Of a stretch of 64,000 nt of DNA, positions 33,868-45,594 are shown piece by piece. The stretch is from the NCBI GenBank assembly GCA_963932465.1, contig OZ010786.1, forward strand, positions 271,840,411 to 271,904,410. Direction: 5' to 3'. How positions within the stretch are numbered: position 1 is the first letter of the stretch; every line of letters begins with the position of its first letter. Source of the DNA: Maratus speciosus. Lineage: Eukaryota; Arthropoda; Arachnida; Araneae; Salticidae. The notes below the pieces were generated by a model, which saw nothing but the letters and a program-made list of their open reading frames with translations, was not told the DNA's origin and ran no database searches. A program made the position numbers and the translations under genes.

Positions 33868-34038
33868 TAAAAATTTAATAAAAATTATCTAAAATTAATT
33901 TAAACTTGCGCTAAAGACAAATATATCGTAAAATGACTCTTGAATAATAAATCGTCTTTAATTTGAATTAATGTATTCAATAAAATTTATATAGAGCCCG
34001 CTGTCCTATTTTTAGGGCGACGAGGAAATATGGGTTAA

Positions 34039-35580
34039 AAGGTTTGTAGGCGACATATGAACAATAACATTTGATTGGTAGACAAAATATTGGATAAAAG
34101 GATAGCAAGCCTACCATTATCCACCAGCTAATACTTGATGGGCTGTATCATTCGTCTAATAAATCTTGTCTAGCCGAGACACCAAGTTAAGTAATATGGA
34201 TTCCCATAGTTTGGACAAAAACTTCCAATATGTATCTGGGCCATGTGCATATGATACCAATATATTATTCATAAAGGCAAAGATTAGATGAATTTAATTT
34301 GGATACCAGTAAAAGGTTATTATAATAAACACTCGGTACTGTCAAGCAATTTTCGCTTAAATACGCCAACTATTGTATAATAAGAAAATAAATAATAATA
34401 TAAATGGATAAATAAATAATACCATAAGTAATATAAATAAATAAATAATATAAATAAATAAATATATAACATACAAATGTTGATAATATGACTTATTTCC
34501 TGAATTTCAGTTGTGGATTAAGAGGTCACCTGAAGTTGCTTTGATTTTTTATTTCAACATTACTTGTAAAGATTTTAAATGATTTATTGAATTATATTAT
34601 GTTATATTACTAGGACTTCCCTCAGAGGGATTAGTCTGAGAGATATTACTGAGAACATAGATTTAATAATAACATGTGGAAGCAAAGAAAATGAGATGTT
34701 GTCCACATGCTGCGATAAATTGAAATGATGAAAATAAACGAATCGTAGAATTACAAAATCTTATATATAATTTCGTATACACTGTTTTAAAAAATGGGAA
34801 ATCTAACCATTCAAGACAGCCATGCATGGATATAAAATTGAAAGTAAGCAATATATTAAAAGTAAAATAGAAAATGAAATACTAAATTACTTATATCGGA
34901 ATTTTAACTGTATAAAATGATGTCAAGAGCATAATCAGACGCTCCGCATCAATTTGAGTAACTTTAAATGACAAATATATGATGTTTAAAAAGAATGGAC
35001 TATACTTTATATGGTGTGTGCTCCCCCGGAATAGTTAATATTGTACAATATCTGTTTTCCACAGATGCAAAGAGGTTGTCGATAACATTTAAGGAATTCT
35101 CTCCTCAAAATCTAATATAGTATCAAAGTACCAAATACATCAACAGTGGCATGCAATGCTTCGTTTGAGTGTGTTTTAGATATGCTCGATCGGATTTGAA
35201 TGATGAGTGTATGCTGGCCACTACATACGCTGTATTGTTTTGTTTTCAAACACATTCTGCACAAGTTGAGCTGTATTTAGCATGTATTAAATAAAAGAAA
35301 TAGGCAATGATTACAATATAAAGTATGACACAAGATCTGAATATATCGTCTGCATAACTTTTGAGCTGTCAAAGTGTCATTTGAAGTAATTTACAAAACC
35401 ATACATATTTATTCAGCAAATCATGCAAGCTAACATACGCCAATATGAATCCGATTATAAAATTTCACCAGAATAAGTTAATATATAAAAAATCTACTAA
35501 TGATAATTGAGAATATGACCTTATGATAAAATGTCTAGAAAAATGAATCGAATAAAAAATTCATGTCACATTTAAAACGG
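34039..35580. other. AT-rich stretch with AAATAAATAATA simple repeats
   Basis: An imperfect AAATAAATAATATAAATAAAT run lies at about 34385-34465. A GAGACACCAAGT match to the 14.4-kb repeat occurs near 34175. No gene is seen. Confidence 0.35.
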
Positions 35581-35589
35581 CACTTCCCT

Positions 35590-36600
35590 CTGTTAGTGGC
35601 CTTGGCGAGAGAGAGAAAAGCCTAGAGAAGGAACACTTTAACAAGTACTTTCGGGCAACCTACTCACTGTTTCATACAGGTCTTTATTCAATATTTACAC
35701 AATTTATTTAATGCTAGGTGGGTATCTATCAGTTTTGTTGCATTTAAATCGCATGTTTTGCGGAGGAAATGCAGCATTATGAAATATTTAAAGTTTCTGT
35801 ACCTAATAATTCCAAATTAATGGTAATTGAGATCACTTTCCGTTAATTTCATCTTTTCAAATTTTTTAGAAACCATTCATAGAGACAATTGTATATTTTA
35901 AAACTAAACCGAAGCAAAATTTCAAGATTTTGGGCTCAGCAGCAACACAGAAATAGAAAATTTTTGAAAGTTTATTTGTTTTTGCACTGTTTTATATAGC
36001 GACATTTTTAGAAATTGTTCTATTGCGAGAATTTACGTCATGATAAATACAGCCATGTCAATTTTCATGTTTATATTCCTAACAATTCCATGTACTTCGT
36101 TACTTAGATCATCTTTAGATCTTTTTCCGCTTTGTTTAGTCTTTCCATTTTTTAGAATTCGTTCTACAACGAGCATTTACATCTTATTAATTACTACCAT
36201 GCCACAGTTATAGTTTCTAACCCCAACAGTATCCCAAAAATTTCAGTATTCCAAATAAATCATAGTTTAGAACCTTTCTAGAAATGTTTACGTTTATCCG
36301 TCAAATTGAACCTTTTAGAGAGAGTTCATTACGAGTATTTACATCTTAAAAGTAACTACCGCACCAAATTTAAAATTTCTAACCCAATCAGTATCGCAGA
36401 AATCACAATTTTAGAACTTTTTTGCTCCTGCAGCGATGTAGGTTCTTGCACTGACATAAAATAGTCTTTTATTCGGAGCAGAGATGGCCACCAACATTTT
36501 TTTAAGTTGGCTATGTAGTTTCAGAGATAACACCTCACAAACATACAAACATTAATAATATTATATAATTTATAATATTATAACGCTTTATAATATTAGC
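35590..36600. repeat. Diverged tandem repeats, family T
   Basis: Several poorly conserved units share ATTTACATCTTA, TACCATGCCA, TTTCTAACCC and AACAGTATC in that order (near 36030, 36175, 36335). The same set recurs at 58130-59810. The stretch ends with GGCTATGTAGTTTCAGAGAT followed by a TAATATTATAA-rich tail. No coding signal. Confidence 0.55.
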
Positions 36601-37410
36601 AATAGACGTACAGATACAAGAGGCATTTATCCGTTACAAACTAAAGTGCCGGCGTTGCCCAGAATTTGAAGGATGTTTGTTCTGAAAAATCAATTTCAAA
36701 ATTTAACATAAAACACAAAACAAACATTAAAGAAAGCAGTCGAAATGTTGTATGAATGAATCATATGAAAACGCTACATAAAAATGTATAAATATATATA
36801 ACAGACGCAAAAGAATACAGCTATAAATAAACTTATTTCAGTTTATAATTGGAGCAATAATGTTAAAATAGGCCAATAATTTCCCTAATCGGGTTTTTAT
36901 CATGCTTCAATACATTTTTCACACTCATATGACGTTATACTATATCCACCACGTCCTTTATATTTCCAATATGACGTAATATTTTCCTCTTTCACGTGGA
37001 AACCTTGAAATAGAAAAGTTATGAAGTTATATTCACTTTCATTTAAATTCGTCAAACCATTTATTTCATTTTCATATTTCACGTGAATATCTTGCAATAG
37101 AAAAGTTATGACGTAATATTCACCCTTTTTTTTTTAAATTCATCAAACTATTTATTTCATTTTCATTTTTCACGTGGAAATCTCGCAGTAGAAAATTAAT
37201 TGTTGTAGTAATAATTTTATTGTGTTTTTTAATTGTTGGCAACTGATATAACGAAAAATGTTTAAATTTTATAAGAAATTGCTGTTAAATTGGTGGTTTT
37301 TTATTAATTAAAAATTCACTATAAATTATTTCGATTCCGGATTACTTTAGTTGCCTCGGCCATGTTTTAATACACATGTCCGTATCTTTTCACAATTTTG
37401 GCTTCCAAAT
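36601..37410. other. Stretch with short TTCACGTG-centred repeats
   Basis: The segment 36945-37200 repeats TATTTCATTTTCAT...TTCACGTG followed by GAAATCTTG and AATAGAAAAGTTATG about three times (36990, 37080, 37165). The rest is AT-rich and shows nothing. Confidence 0.4.
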
Positions 37411-37414
37411 TCTT

Positions 37415-39420
37415 CAAAAATCTTTCAAAATTTTATTATTTGTCGTTTGATGTGAGGTGTTCAGCTATAAGTATGCAAAATGTCATGTCTCCAACTTAAA
37501 TAGTGGCTGAGTTAGAAAAATTGCTTAAAATACACAAGTTAGAGCCCAGAGGGTTAAATATTAGACCTTTTTCAAAATTTTATTATCTGTCGTTTGATCT
37601 GAGGTGTTCAGCTATAAGTATGCAAAATTTCATGTCTCCAACTTAATTAAGGGCTGAGTTAGAAAAATTGCTTAAAATACACAAGTTAGAGCCCAGAGGG
37701 TTAAATAACAGACTTTTTCAAAATTTTATTATTTGTCGTTTGATGTGAGGTGTTCAGCTATAAGTATGCAAAATGTCATGTCTCCAACTTAATTAGGGGC
37801 TGAGTTAGAAAAATTGTTTAAAATACAGAAGTTAGAGACCGGAGGGTTAAATATGACTTTTTCGAAGTTTTATGATTTATCGTGTTATCGCAAGTGTTCA
37901 GCTATAAGTATACAAACTTTCATGTCTCCAACTTAATTAGTGGCTGAGTTAGAAAAATTGCTTAAAATACACAAGTTAGAGCCCAGAGGGTTAAATATTA
38001 GACCTTTTTCAAAATTTTATTATTTGTCGTTTGATCTGAGGTGTTCAGCTATAAGTATGCAAAATTTCATGTCTCCAACTTAATTAGGGACTGAATTAGA
38101 AAAACTGTTTAAAATACATAAGTTAGAGCCCAGAGGATTAAATATTAGACTTTTTCAAAATTTTATTATTTGTCGTTTGATGTGAGGTGTTCAGCTATAA
38201 GTATGCAAAATGTCATGTCTCCAACTTAATTAGGGGCTGAGTTAGAAAAATTGCTTAAAATACACAAGTTAGAGCCCAGAGGGTTAAATATTAGACCTTT
38301 TTCAAAATTTTATTATTTGTCGTTTGATCTGAGGTGTTCAGCTATAAGTATGCAAAATTTCATGTCTTCAACTTAATTAAGGGCTGAGTTAGAAAAATTG
38401 CTTAAAATACACAAGTTAGAGCCCAGATGGTTAAATAACAGACTTTTTCAAAATTTTATTATTTGTCGTTTGATGTGAGGTGTTCAGCTATAAGTATGCA
38501 AAATGTCATGTCTCCAACTTAATTAGGGGCTGAGTTAGAAAAATTGTTTAAAATACAGAAGTTAGAGACCGGAGGGTTAAATATGACTTTTTCGAAGTTT
38601 TATGATTTATCGTGTTATCGCAAGTGTTCAGCTATAAGTATACAAACTTTCATGTCTCAAACTTAATTAGTGGCTGAGTTAGAAAAATTGCTTAAAATAC
38701 ACAAGTTAGAGCCCAGAGGGTTAAATATTAGACCTTTTTCAAAATTTTATTATTTGTCATTTGATCCGAGGTGTTCAGCTATAAGTATGCAAAATTTCAT
38801 GTCTCCAACTTAATTAGGGACTGAATTAGAAAAACTGTTTAAAATACATAGTTAGAGCCCAGAGGATTAAATATTAGACTTTTTGAAAATTTTATTATTT
38901 GTCGTTTGATGTGAGGTGTTCAGCTATAAGTATGCAAAATGTCATGTCTCCAACTTAATTAGGGACTGAGTTAGAAAAATTGCTTAAAGTACAGAAGTTA
39001 GAGACCGGAGGGTTAAATATGATTTTTTCAAAATTTTATGATTTATCGTGTTATCGCAAGTATTCAGCTATAAGTATGCAAACTTTCATGTCTCCAACTT
39101 AATTAGGGGCTGAGTTAGAAAAATTGCTTTAAATACACAAGTTAGAGACCAGAGGGTTAAATATTAAACCTTTTTCAAAATTTTATTATTTGTCATTTGA
39201 TGTGAGATGTTCAGCTATAAGTATGCAAAATTTCATGTCTCCAACTTAATTAAATTAGGGGCTGAGTTAGAAAAATTGCTTAAAATACACAAGTTAGAGC
39301 CCAGAGGGTTAAATATTAGACTTTTTCAAAATTTTATTATTTGCCGTTTGATGTGTGGTGTTCAGCTATAAGTATGCAAATTTTCAAGTTTCCGACATAT
39401 ATAGTTCCTGAGAACGGGCT
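37415..39420 (+). repeat. Satellite array 1: about 13.5 units of 146 bp with higher-order structure
   Basis: The landmark GTTAGAG occurs at 37538, 37685, 37831, 37975, 38122, 38268, 38415, 38561, 38705, 38851, 38997, 39141 and 39293 (spacing 144-152). Each unit carries TGTTCAGCTATAAGTATGCA, CATGTCTCCAACTTAATTA, TGAGTTAGAAAAATTG and an AGAGGGTTAAATA segment. Distinct monomer types (TTTGATGTGAGG, TTTGATCTGAGG and GTGTTATCGCAAG) repeat in the same order with a 730-bp period: 37681-37920 is almost identical to 38411-38650. Confidence 0.93.
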
Positions 39421-39520
39421 TTGTGACAGACGGACAGACAGACAGACAAAGGAGTGTGACAGGTAGTGTTTCGTTAGATGAACGAAACTCTAAAAACATG
39501 CTGCGGATGACTGTAACGAC
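39395..39520 (+). repeat. Array 1 tail with GACAGACGG run and hairpin
   Basis: CCTGAGAACGGGCTTTGTGA, then GACAGACGGACAGACAGACA, then a GTTTCGTT/AACGAAAC hairpin at about 39468-39488 followed by CTCTAAAAAC. The first part is mirrored at the left edge of array 2 (42525-42560). Confidence 0.7.
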
Positions 39521-39634
39521 ATCCTAAAATTACATTACCATCAGCGATCTACCAATCCCGAATTTAGTTTATATTCGTTTCATATATTCTTATTCTTCTG
39601 TGTGGTCCTGTAAAATAACTATCAAAATTATATA

Positions 39635-39804
39635 CAGTAAAACCTCTGAATAGCGGACACCCCGAGAATGCAGAATTTGTCCTCTATTTAGAGGTGACTG
39701 CTACTGAGAGCTACATGTGCAGTTATTTAAGAGTTGGTAATCGAAAAAATGTCCGCTAAATAGAGGTGTCCACTAATCGGGTGTTTCCGCTACGGAGGTT
39801 TTAC
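39635..39804. mobile_element. pogo/Tigger-type MITE, copy 1 of a dimer
   Basis: Begins CAGTAAAACCTCTGAATAGC after TA, and ends GCTACGGAGGTTTTAC, losing the final CTG. CAGTAAAACCTC-type ends with matching GAGGTTTTACTG and TA targets are characteristic of the Tigger/pogo group. At 170 bp it is non-coding and contains the short inverted block CCTCTATTTAGAGG. Confidence 0.85.
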
Positions 39805-39978
39805 CAGTAAAACCTCTGAATAGCTAACACCTCGGGAGGGCAGAATTTGTCCTCTATTTGGAGGTATCCGCTACTGAGAGTAAAAAATGTACAGTTATTT
39901 AAGGGTCGGTAATCGAAAAAATGCCCACTAAATAGAGGTGTCCACTAATCGGGTGTGTCCGTTATGGAGGTTTTACTG
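39805..39978. mobile_element. pogo/Tigger-type MITE, copy 2 of a dimer
   Basis: Begins CAGTAAAACCTCTGAATAGC directly after copy 1 and ends GTTATGGAGGTTTTACTG. It aligns with copy 1 over its whole length with moderate divergence, so the two form a head-to-tail dimer sharing one junction. The right flank is CATA rather than TA. Confidence 0.85.
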
Positions 39979-42060
39979 CATAATAATATCATCCTTTACA
40001 AGAAAATTGCATGCTGTATGATAGACAGACAGACATCCAGAGAAAGTTAACCTCCCGGAGCAATAAACACTCATGTCTTTTGTTTTAATGATCCACAATT
40101 GTATGTCATACAACAGGCCAGATTTCATAGAACAGGCTAAAAACGGTCACCGTGGTACGGAGTACTGTATTATTATTTGTTTGCCCACCAAAACTGGTTG
40201 CCACGGGTTGTTGCAAGGTTTGTGATCACGTGGTCGAAACTGATCTATTCGATATTACTGCGTGCGTATTTTTTTTATTTGCTCCATGTGTTCAAACCAG
40301 TTGTCTACGAAAACATCAACCGGTGAAAGTGACGCACACCAAATTTCTGTGACGTATGCAGATAAATTGTGCTTTTTTATCAGTTTTTTCTATATAATTT
40401 TTAAACTGTTTGGAACTTATTTTTCATAGTAGGTGCATTCACTAGGCGACCCTCATAGGTACCTTCTGGTGCAATCAGAAACGAAATACGACAAATATTT
40501 TTTGAGTTATGCTTGACGAAAGGTTTTTATTAGGCTTTTTTTTTAGTAGGACATGGCATTAATATCCATCGTAGTAGTAATGTGTCCGGACAGTAATATT
40601 TCGCTGAGTATTAGCCTTCGCTTCGCTCAGACAATTAAGAAAAAAAAGCAGAACAGCTACGCCAGAAATCTATAATTGTTATTTTTAAGTGATGCTTTTC
40701 ACTTTTAAACTGGAAATAAATTTCAATGCTTTGATAATAATTTTCCACTAAAAGGTTTTTGATTTCAAATGTTAAATGTACTTATTTTTTCAAATGCGTA
40801 ATTATTCTAATTTTCTAATTAATTTTCTATCAAATGATTAAAGTTAAATAATTCGAGTTTCAATTTCATTTAAGCGGATTATAAATGCATAATTTTTGTC
40901 GTTTTTCATGAATAAAATATCAAATATAATTTATATCGCATTGCAAAAATTTTAAATTTCGGATTGATGAGAATTACAATGAAAACATTCTAATTAATAT
41001 TGATTAATAAATATTAGCGTTTAGCAAAAGTTTTTATCTGCAGACAAGTTTTATACTACAATTACTTTGGTAATCACACTTATGCAGTTTCAAGGCTTTT
41101 TTATTTCTTTAATAATTACAGTTATAGGGTTTGATGCGAAATTCATTTTAAAAGATGTTTTTCGTTTTTAAAGATCTAATCTCTAGGGCAGGTCTCGATG
41201 TTCACAGTTTAAAAAGTGTTATTTTATATTAATGAACTGTAAATTAATAGTTTAATTATTTTTTTTATTTGTAATCATAATTGGTTACTTTAATTTTCCA
41301 GAAGATCTTCCAATTTAAGAATCGTTTTTAACATATTGTGAACATTTTACTAATATATAAATATGTGATAATATAACGTTTTATTATTCTATTATATATT
41401 TAATGCTGTTTAATAAGCCGGTTAACATATAGAATCTACAAGACAATTTTTTTTTTAATTGTTTGTGTTTAGTGTATTAACCATTTGTATCGACTGAAAC
41501 TCCGATTTGAAAAATATTTCCTCAGTTGTTAGTAAATATTACTTAAAAAAAAATTTAAAAAAATTAATATTGACTAAAAGAAGGTTTTTTTCATATCTGT
41601 AACAATAGGAAAAATACACATTTCTCATAAGTAGTCGAAATTTTTTAATTTAAAATTGAAAAATATAAAAATTTATCTTCATGGAAAATCTATTTTTAGA
41701 CGTTTCAAGCATTTTCAATAACACAAAATTCAAAACACTTATTTTAGGAATAATCACTTTAAATCGCTTAAGTGATAAATGAAACTTTGCTATAAAAATG
41801 AATTCAATAGAATCATCAATGGAGATTCTGAAAATAATCTAGACACACGGCAGTGTGTCAGCCAAGTTCGCCTGACATAGCCGTGTGTTATTTACACGAA
41901 CCATTTCGAGCTGTTTTCGTCAAATTTCAATGCTCTACTACTGAAAATCTATTAGACCTACGTACTTCTTATACGAAATGTGTAGTAAGACCACCCTAAT
42001 TACCTAAAATCCAAAATTTTATAAATAACGCATAATTAGTTTCCGAGATAATGACATTTG
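39979..42060. other. AT-rich spacer between the two satellite arrays
   Basis: Contains the short dispersed repeat around 40690-40910 (AATGCGTAATTATT). A frame at 40152-40352 is not recognised. No gene is supported. Confidence 0.35.
41843..41889. repeat. Imperfect hairpin
   Basis: ACACACGGCAGTGTGTCAG and CTGACATAGCCGTGTGT can pair around an 11-base loop. The role is unknown. It could be the fused ends of a deleted transposon. Confidence 0.5.
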
Positions 42061-42084
42061 AAAATGTCTGATAATCGATAATTT

Positions 42085-42125
42085 TACCATTGACTGACTG
42101 ACTGACTGACTCACTCACTCACTCA
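42085..42125 (+). repeat. GACT/CACT microsatellite
   Basis: TGACTGACTGACTGACTCAC continues as CACTCACTCATCA. It resembles the simple-sequence module beside other tandem repeats in this window. Confidence 0.75.
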
Positions 42126-42299
42126 TCAAAAAGATTTCGTATATCTACTGCAGCTACAGACTTCAAATTTGGTGCGAAGTTTGTTTACACTATGAAACTA
42201 AGGAAAAAAATAAAAAAATTGTGAGAATCGATGAATTACCCACCTGGGGGTGCCCATTTTTACTTTAACATTACGTCTATTAGGCAAAATTTTAATTGC

Positions 42300-42425
42300 C
42301 GTAGTAGGGGACTCTGTTCTGTCGCCAAATACCGCCAAGTTTCTCGCCAACATGGCGATATATCGCCAAATTTGGCGACCAAAATTAGTCGCCAAAAGTG
42401 ACGTCATCTTGGCATATCTGTAATA
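42300..42425. repeat. Cluster of TCGCCAA / TTGGCGA motifs
   Basis: GTCGCCAAATACCGCCAAG, TCTCGCCAACATGGCGAT, ATCGCCAAATTTGGCGACC and AGTCGCCAAAAGTGACG follow one another within about 100 bp, including a palindromic TCGCCAAATTTGGCGA. The same motif is common in the 23.6-26.5 kb mosaic. Confidence 0.7.
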
Positions 42426-42539
42426 TTTCGCCAAATTCCCATAGACTTCTATTGTAAACCTATCTACTTACTGGGGGTTTATCTGGGTTTACTTGCTTAC
42501 AGAAAATCAACAAATTGAGATATTCTGTCCGTCACAGAG

Positions 42540-44030
42540 CCCGTTCTCAGATACTATACATGTTGGATACTTGAAATTTTGCATACTTATAGCTGAACAC
42601 CACACATCATACGACAAATCATAAAATTTTGAGAAAGTCGTACATTTAACCCTTTGGCTCCCACATGTGTATTTTAAACAATTCTTTCTAAGTGAGCCGC
42701 TAATTAGGTTGGAGGCATGTGATTTTACAGACTTATAGCTGAACACCACACATCATACGACAAATCATAAAATTTTGAGAATGTCGTACATTTAACCCTT
42801 TGGCTCCCACATGTGTATTTTAAACAATTCTTTCTAAGTGAGCCCCTAATTAGGTTGGAGGCGTGAAATTTTACAGACTTATAGCTGAACACCTCACATC
42901 AAACGACAAATCATAAAATTTTGAAAAAGTCGTACATTTAACCCTTTGGGCTCCCAGATGTGTATTTAAAAAAATACTTTCTAAGTGAGCCCTAATTAGG
43001 TTGGAGGCATGAAATTTTGCATAGTTATAGCTGAACACCTCACATCAAATGACAAACCATAACAGTTTGAAAAAGTCGTACATTAAACCTTTGGGCTCCC
43101 ACATGTGTATTTTAAACAATTCTTTCTATCTGAGCCTCTAACAAGGTTGGAGGCGTGAAATTTTGCATACTTATAGCTGAACACCTCACATCAAATGACA
43201 AATCATAAAATTTTGAAAAAGTTGTAAATTTAATCCTTTGGGGTCTCAGATATGTATTTTAAACAATCCTTTCTAAGTGAGCACCTAATTAGGTTGCAGG
43301 CGTAAAATTGTACATACTTATAGCTGAACACCTCACGTCAAACGAAAACCTATAAAATTTTGAAAAAGTCGTACATTTAACCCTTTGGGCTCCCACATGT
43401 GTATTTTAAACAATTCTTTCTAAGTGAGCCCCTAATTAGGTTGGAGGCGTGAAATTTTGCATACTTATAGCTGAGCACCTCACATCAAATGAGAAATCAT
43501 AAAATTTTGAAAAAGTTGTACATTTAACCCTTTGGGCTCTCACATGTGTATTTTAAACAATATTTTCTAAGTGAGTCCCTAATTATGTTGGAGGCGTGAA
43601 AATTTGCATACTTATAGCTGAACACACATCAAATGACAAATCATAAAATTTTGAAAAAGTCGTACATTTAATCCTTTGGGCTTCCACATGCGTATTTTAA
43701 GCAATTCTTTCTTACTGAGCCCCTTATTAAATTGGAGATTTGAAATTTTGCATAATTATAGCAGAACACGTGAGGCCAGGTGACAAATCATAAAATCTTG
43801 AAAAAGTCTTACGCTTAACCCTTTGAGCTACCACATATGTATTTTAAGCAATTCTTTCTAAGGGAGCCCCTAATTAAGTTGGAGACATGATTTTTTGCAT
43901 ACGTATAGCTGAATACCTCAGACCACACAACAAATCATAAAATTTTCAAAAAGTCTTATATTATTTGCTCCTCCGGGCTCTAACTTGTGTATTTTAAGCA
44001 CTTTTTCTAACCTCCGCGCCCTTTTCACCC
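42540..44030 (-). repeat. Satellite array 2: about 10 units of 146 bp, inverted relative to array 1
   Basis: TTATAGCTGAACAC recurs at 42587, 42733, 42879, 43025, 43171, 43318, 43464, 43612, 43757 and 43903 (146-147 bp spacing). Read on the minus strand, the unit matches array 1: TGTTCAGCTATAAG, then the CTCCAACCTAATTA block, then the GAGCCCAAAGGGTTAAAT block, then CAAAATTTTATGATTTGTC. The last units are more diverged, as expected at an array edge. Confidence 0.92.
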
Positions 44031-44108
44031 GGGGAGCACTTTTCCAACTTTTGCCGACACACCTTTGACCATTCTTTCATATTATGCACCATAGCGTTAC
44101 ATATTTTA

Positions 44109-44245
44109 GTTCCACATTTTACAGCCAGGGGCGCCTACTTATCTCGGTGCTATGGGCTGAATCCCCTCTACTAATATATCTACGGATAGTATGTAAAACT
44201 GAGTTTCGCTAAATAGAGTGCGCCCCTGGTTGCGAAATGTGGAAC
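44109..44245. mobile_element. 137-bp TA-flanked MITE
   Basis: TA at 44107-44108 and 44246-44247. The left end is GTTCCACATTTTACAGCCAG, continuing into GGGCGC. The right end, reverse-complemented, is GTTCCACATTTCGCAACCAG, continuing into GGGCGC. The interior is non-coding. Confidence 0.9.
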
Positions 44246-44249
44246 TAAC

Positions 44250-44803
44250 AGATTTTTCAAATGGATAAAGTGTTTTGAAAGGAATATTAAACGAAACCCT
44301 CTGTGCGATCTGTGATCACACTTACCCACTTGTTATTTTCAAAATCATCAGAGAAAAGGATATTTAATTAGTTAAATTTGAAAATTCAGGGAGAGGCAAT
44401 GTCCTTCCTCTTCGCTGCCTCTTTGCCGGCACCCATGGATGAATGATACATAGTGTGGCATAAGCACATAACTTTAAATTCACTTCCAGTGCAAAAAAGC
44501 AGGCCCAGCTATAGGATATTTAATTGGAAAATTTAATAGGAAAATTTAATATAGGAATTTAATAGGAATTGTTGTTTCAGAAACAATAAATATTTAGAAT
44601 CAATACATTTCGTTTCAAAACATGCATTCAATGTAGCAGTATTGAAATATAGATTTCAGCCGCAAATTAACAGCCAAATAGTTTGTTGTAGAAAATTAAA
44701 ATTAAAATTAAATGTTGTTTGGTGAATAAAATAGTCACATGTAAACACATTAAAAAGCATTAAGTAAAGTGTCTAAATATATTGTAACTTTACAAAAAGT
44801 AAT
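44250..44803. other. AT-rich stretch, no gene seen
   Basis: Contains small duplications (AATTTAATAGGAAAATTTAA at about 44520-44560) and nothing recognisable as a gene. Confidence 0.35.
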
Positions 44804-44806
44804 GAT

Positions 44807-45012
44807 ATCTAACAAAAACATAGCTGTGAAAAAAGGGAGCCAAGTTCTGTAAAGACAATGGCAAGGAAAGAAGTGATATCTAAGTGGGTGCCAAGTTCAA
44901 ATAAAATTAACTCAAACTTACCTACAGAAGTATTATAGCATATTTTAAATTGTTTAGAAATAAAAATTATTGATAGCATATTAATAATAAATCTAGAACT
45001 TGGCAAGTTTTT
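44807..45012. repeat. Left arm of a 206-bp inverted repeat
   Basis: Pairs with 45595-45800. I count three substitutions over 206 bp. Blocks such as GGGAGCCAAGTTCTGTAAAG, GTGGGTGCCAAGTTCAAATA and CTAGAACTTGGCAAGTTTTT are shared. Frames in the arm (for example the minus-strand frame 45039-44809) match no family I know. Confidence 0.93.
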
Positions 45013-45295
45013 GATAAATGTCATGCCTATCAATTTCATGTCTTAATAAAATGATGATGTTAATATTAACAACAATGTCCTTAAAAATTAATATAGTTAT
45101 TATTATAAACAAATGACTCATGTTAAAGATTTGATAAACCAATAAATACACAGATACACTCCCGCTCGTCTTTGGTTATCACTCTAGCACCCACCCTCCA
45201 GAAACCTCAATGCAAACAGATTAAAAAGCCTGAGAAAGAGACAGATACCTTTACGCTTGTTCTTGGTCATCCCTCTAGAGACTGCACCCCTTTAA

Positions 45296-45511
45296 CCCTT
45301 CAGGGGCAAAGAGCTTTTATTCGTGACATGCTGAAATGATTGAATCACACCAGAATTTAAAAACAAATTTATTTCAAAATGGTTGAAAGCTTCTTTTTAC
45401 GTATTTAATAAAATTAAACTTTTTAGTCCTGAATTCTAGTGTCAATGTGGCATTTTGTAGTTTAAATTAGGTGGGATATATTTTATCATACCACCCTTCA
45501 AGGGAAAGAAG
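45296..45511. mobile_element. MITE of the CCCTTCAGGGGC type inside the inverted-repeat spacer
   Basis: TTAA at 45292-45295 precedes CCCTTCAGGGGCAAAGAGC. The interior (TATTCGTGACATGCTGAAAT, CACCAGAATTTAAAAACAAA) matches the element at 27522. The right end near ACCCTTCAAGGG has a degenerate flank (AAAG instead of TTAA), so the exact end is uncertain. Confidence 0.65.
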
Positions 45512-45594
45512 CTCACTCAAATTAAAGCTTCCAAACATGAAATAACAAGTTTTGATATAATAATGTCATTAATAAAAATAAATGACTCGTGGGT

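Larger units (their letters stand above)
32690..34034 (-). mobile_element. piggyBac element relic with 5' end
   Basis: The transposase relic points left. On its upstream side, the complement of 34038-34004 reads TTAACCCATATTTCCTCG and then TCGCCCTAAAAATAGGACAG, a plausible piggyBac end beside TTAA (34035-34038). A related inverted motif AGTCCTAATTTTAGGACAG lies at 33660. The opposite end was not found and is probably deleted near 32690. Confidence 0.6.

Noticed and set aside
33655..34034. Separate MITE bounded by AGTCCTAATTTTAGGACAG and GTCCTATTTTTAGGGC
   Set aside because: The words are more simply read as internal repeats of the piggyBac 5' end, since no TSD lies at 33655.
37415..44030. 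CRISPR-like array of regularly spaced repeats
   Set aside because: The units are 146-bp tandem monomers without unique spacers, in eukaryotic DNA.
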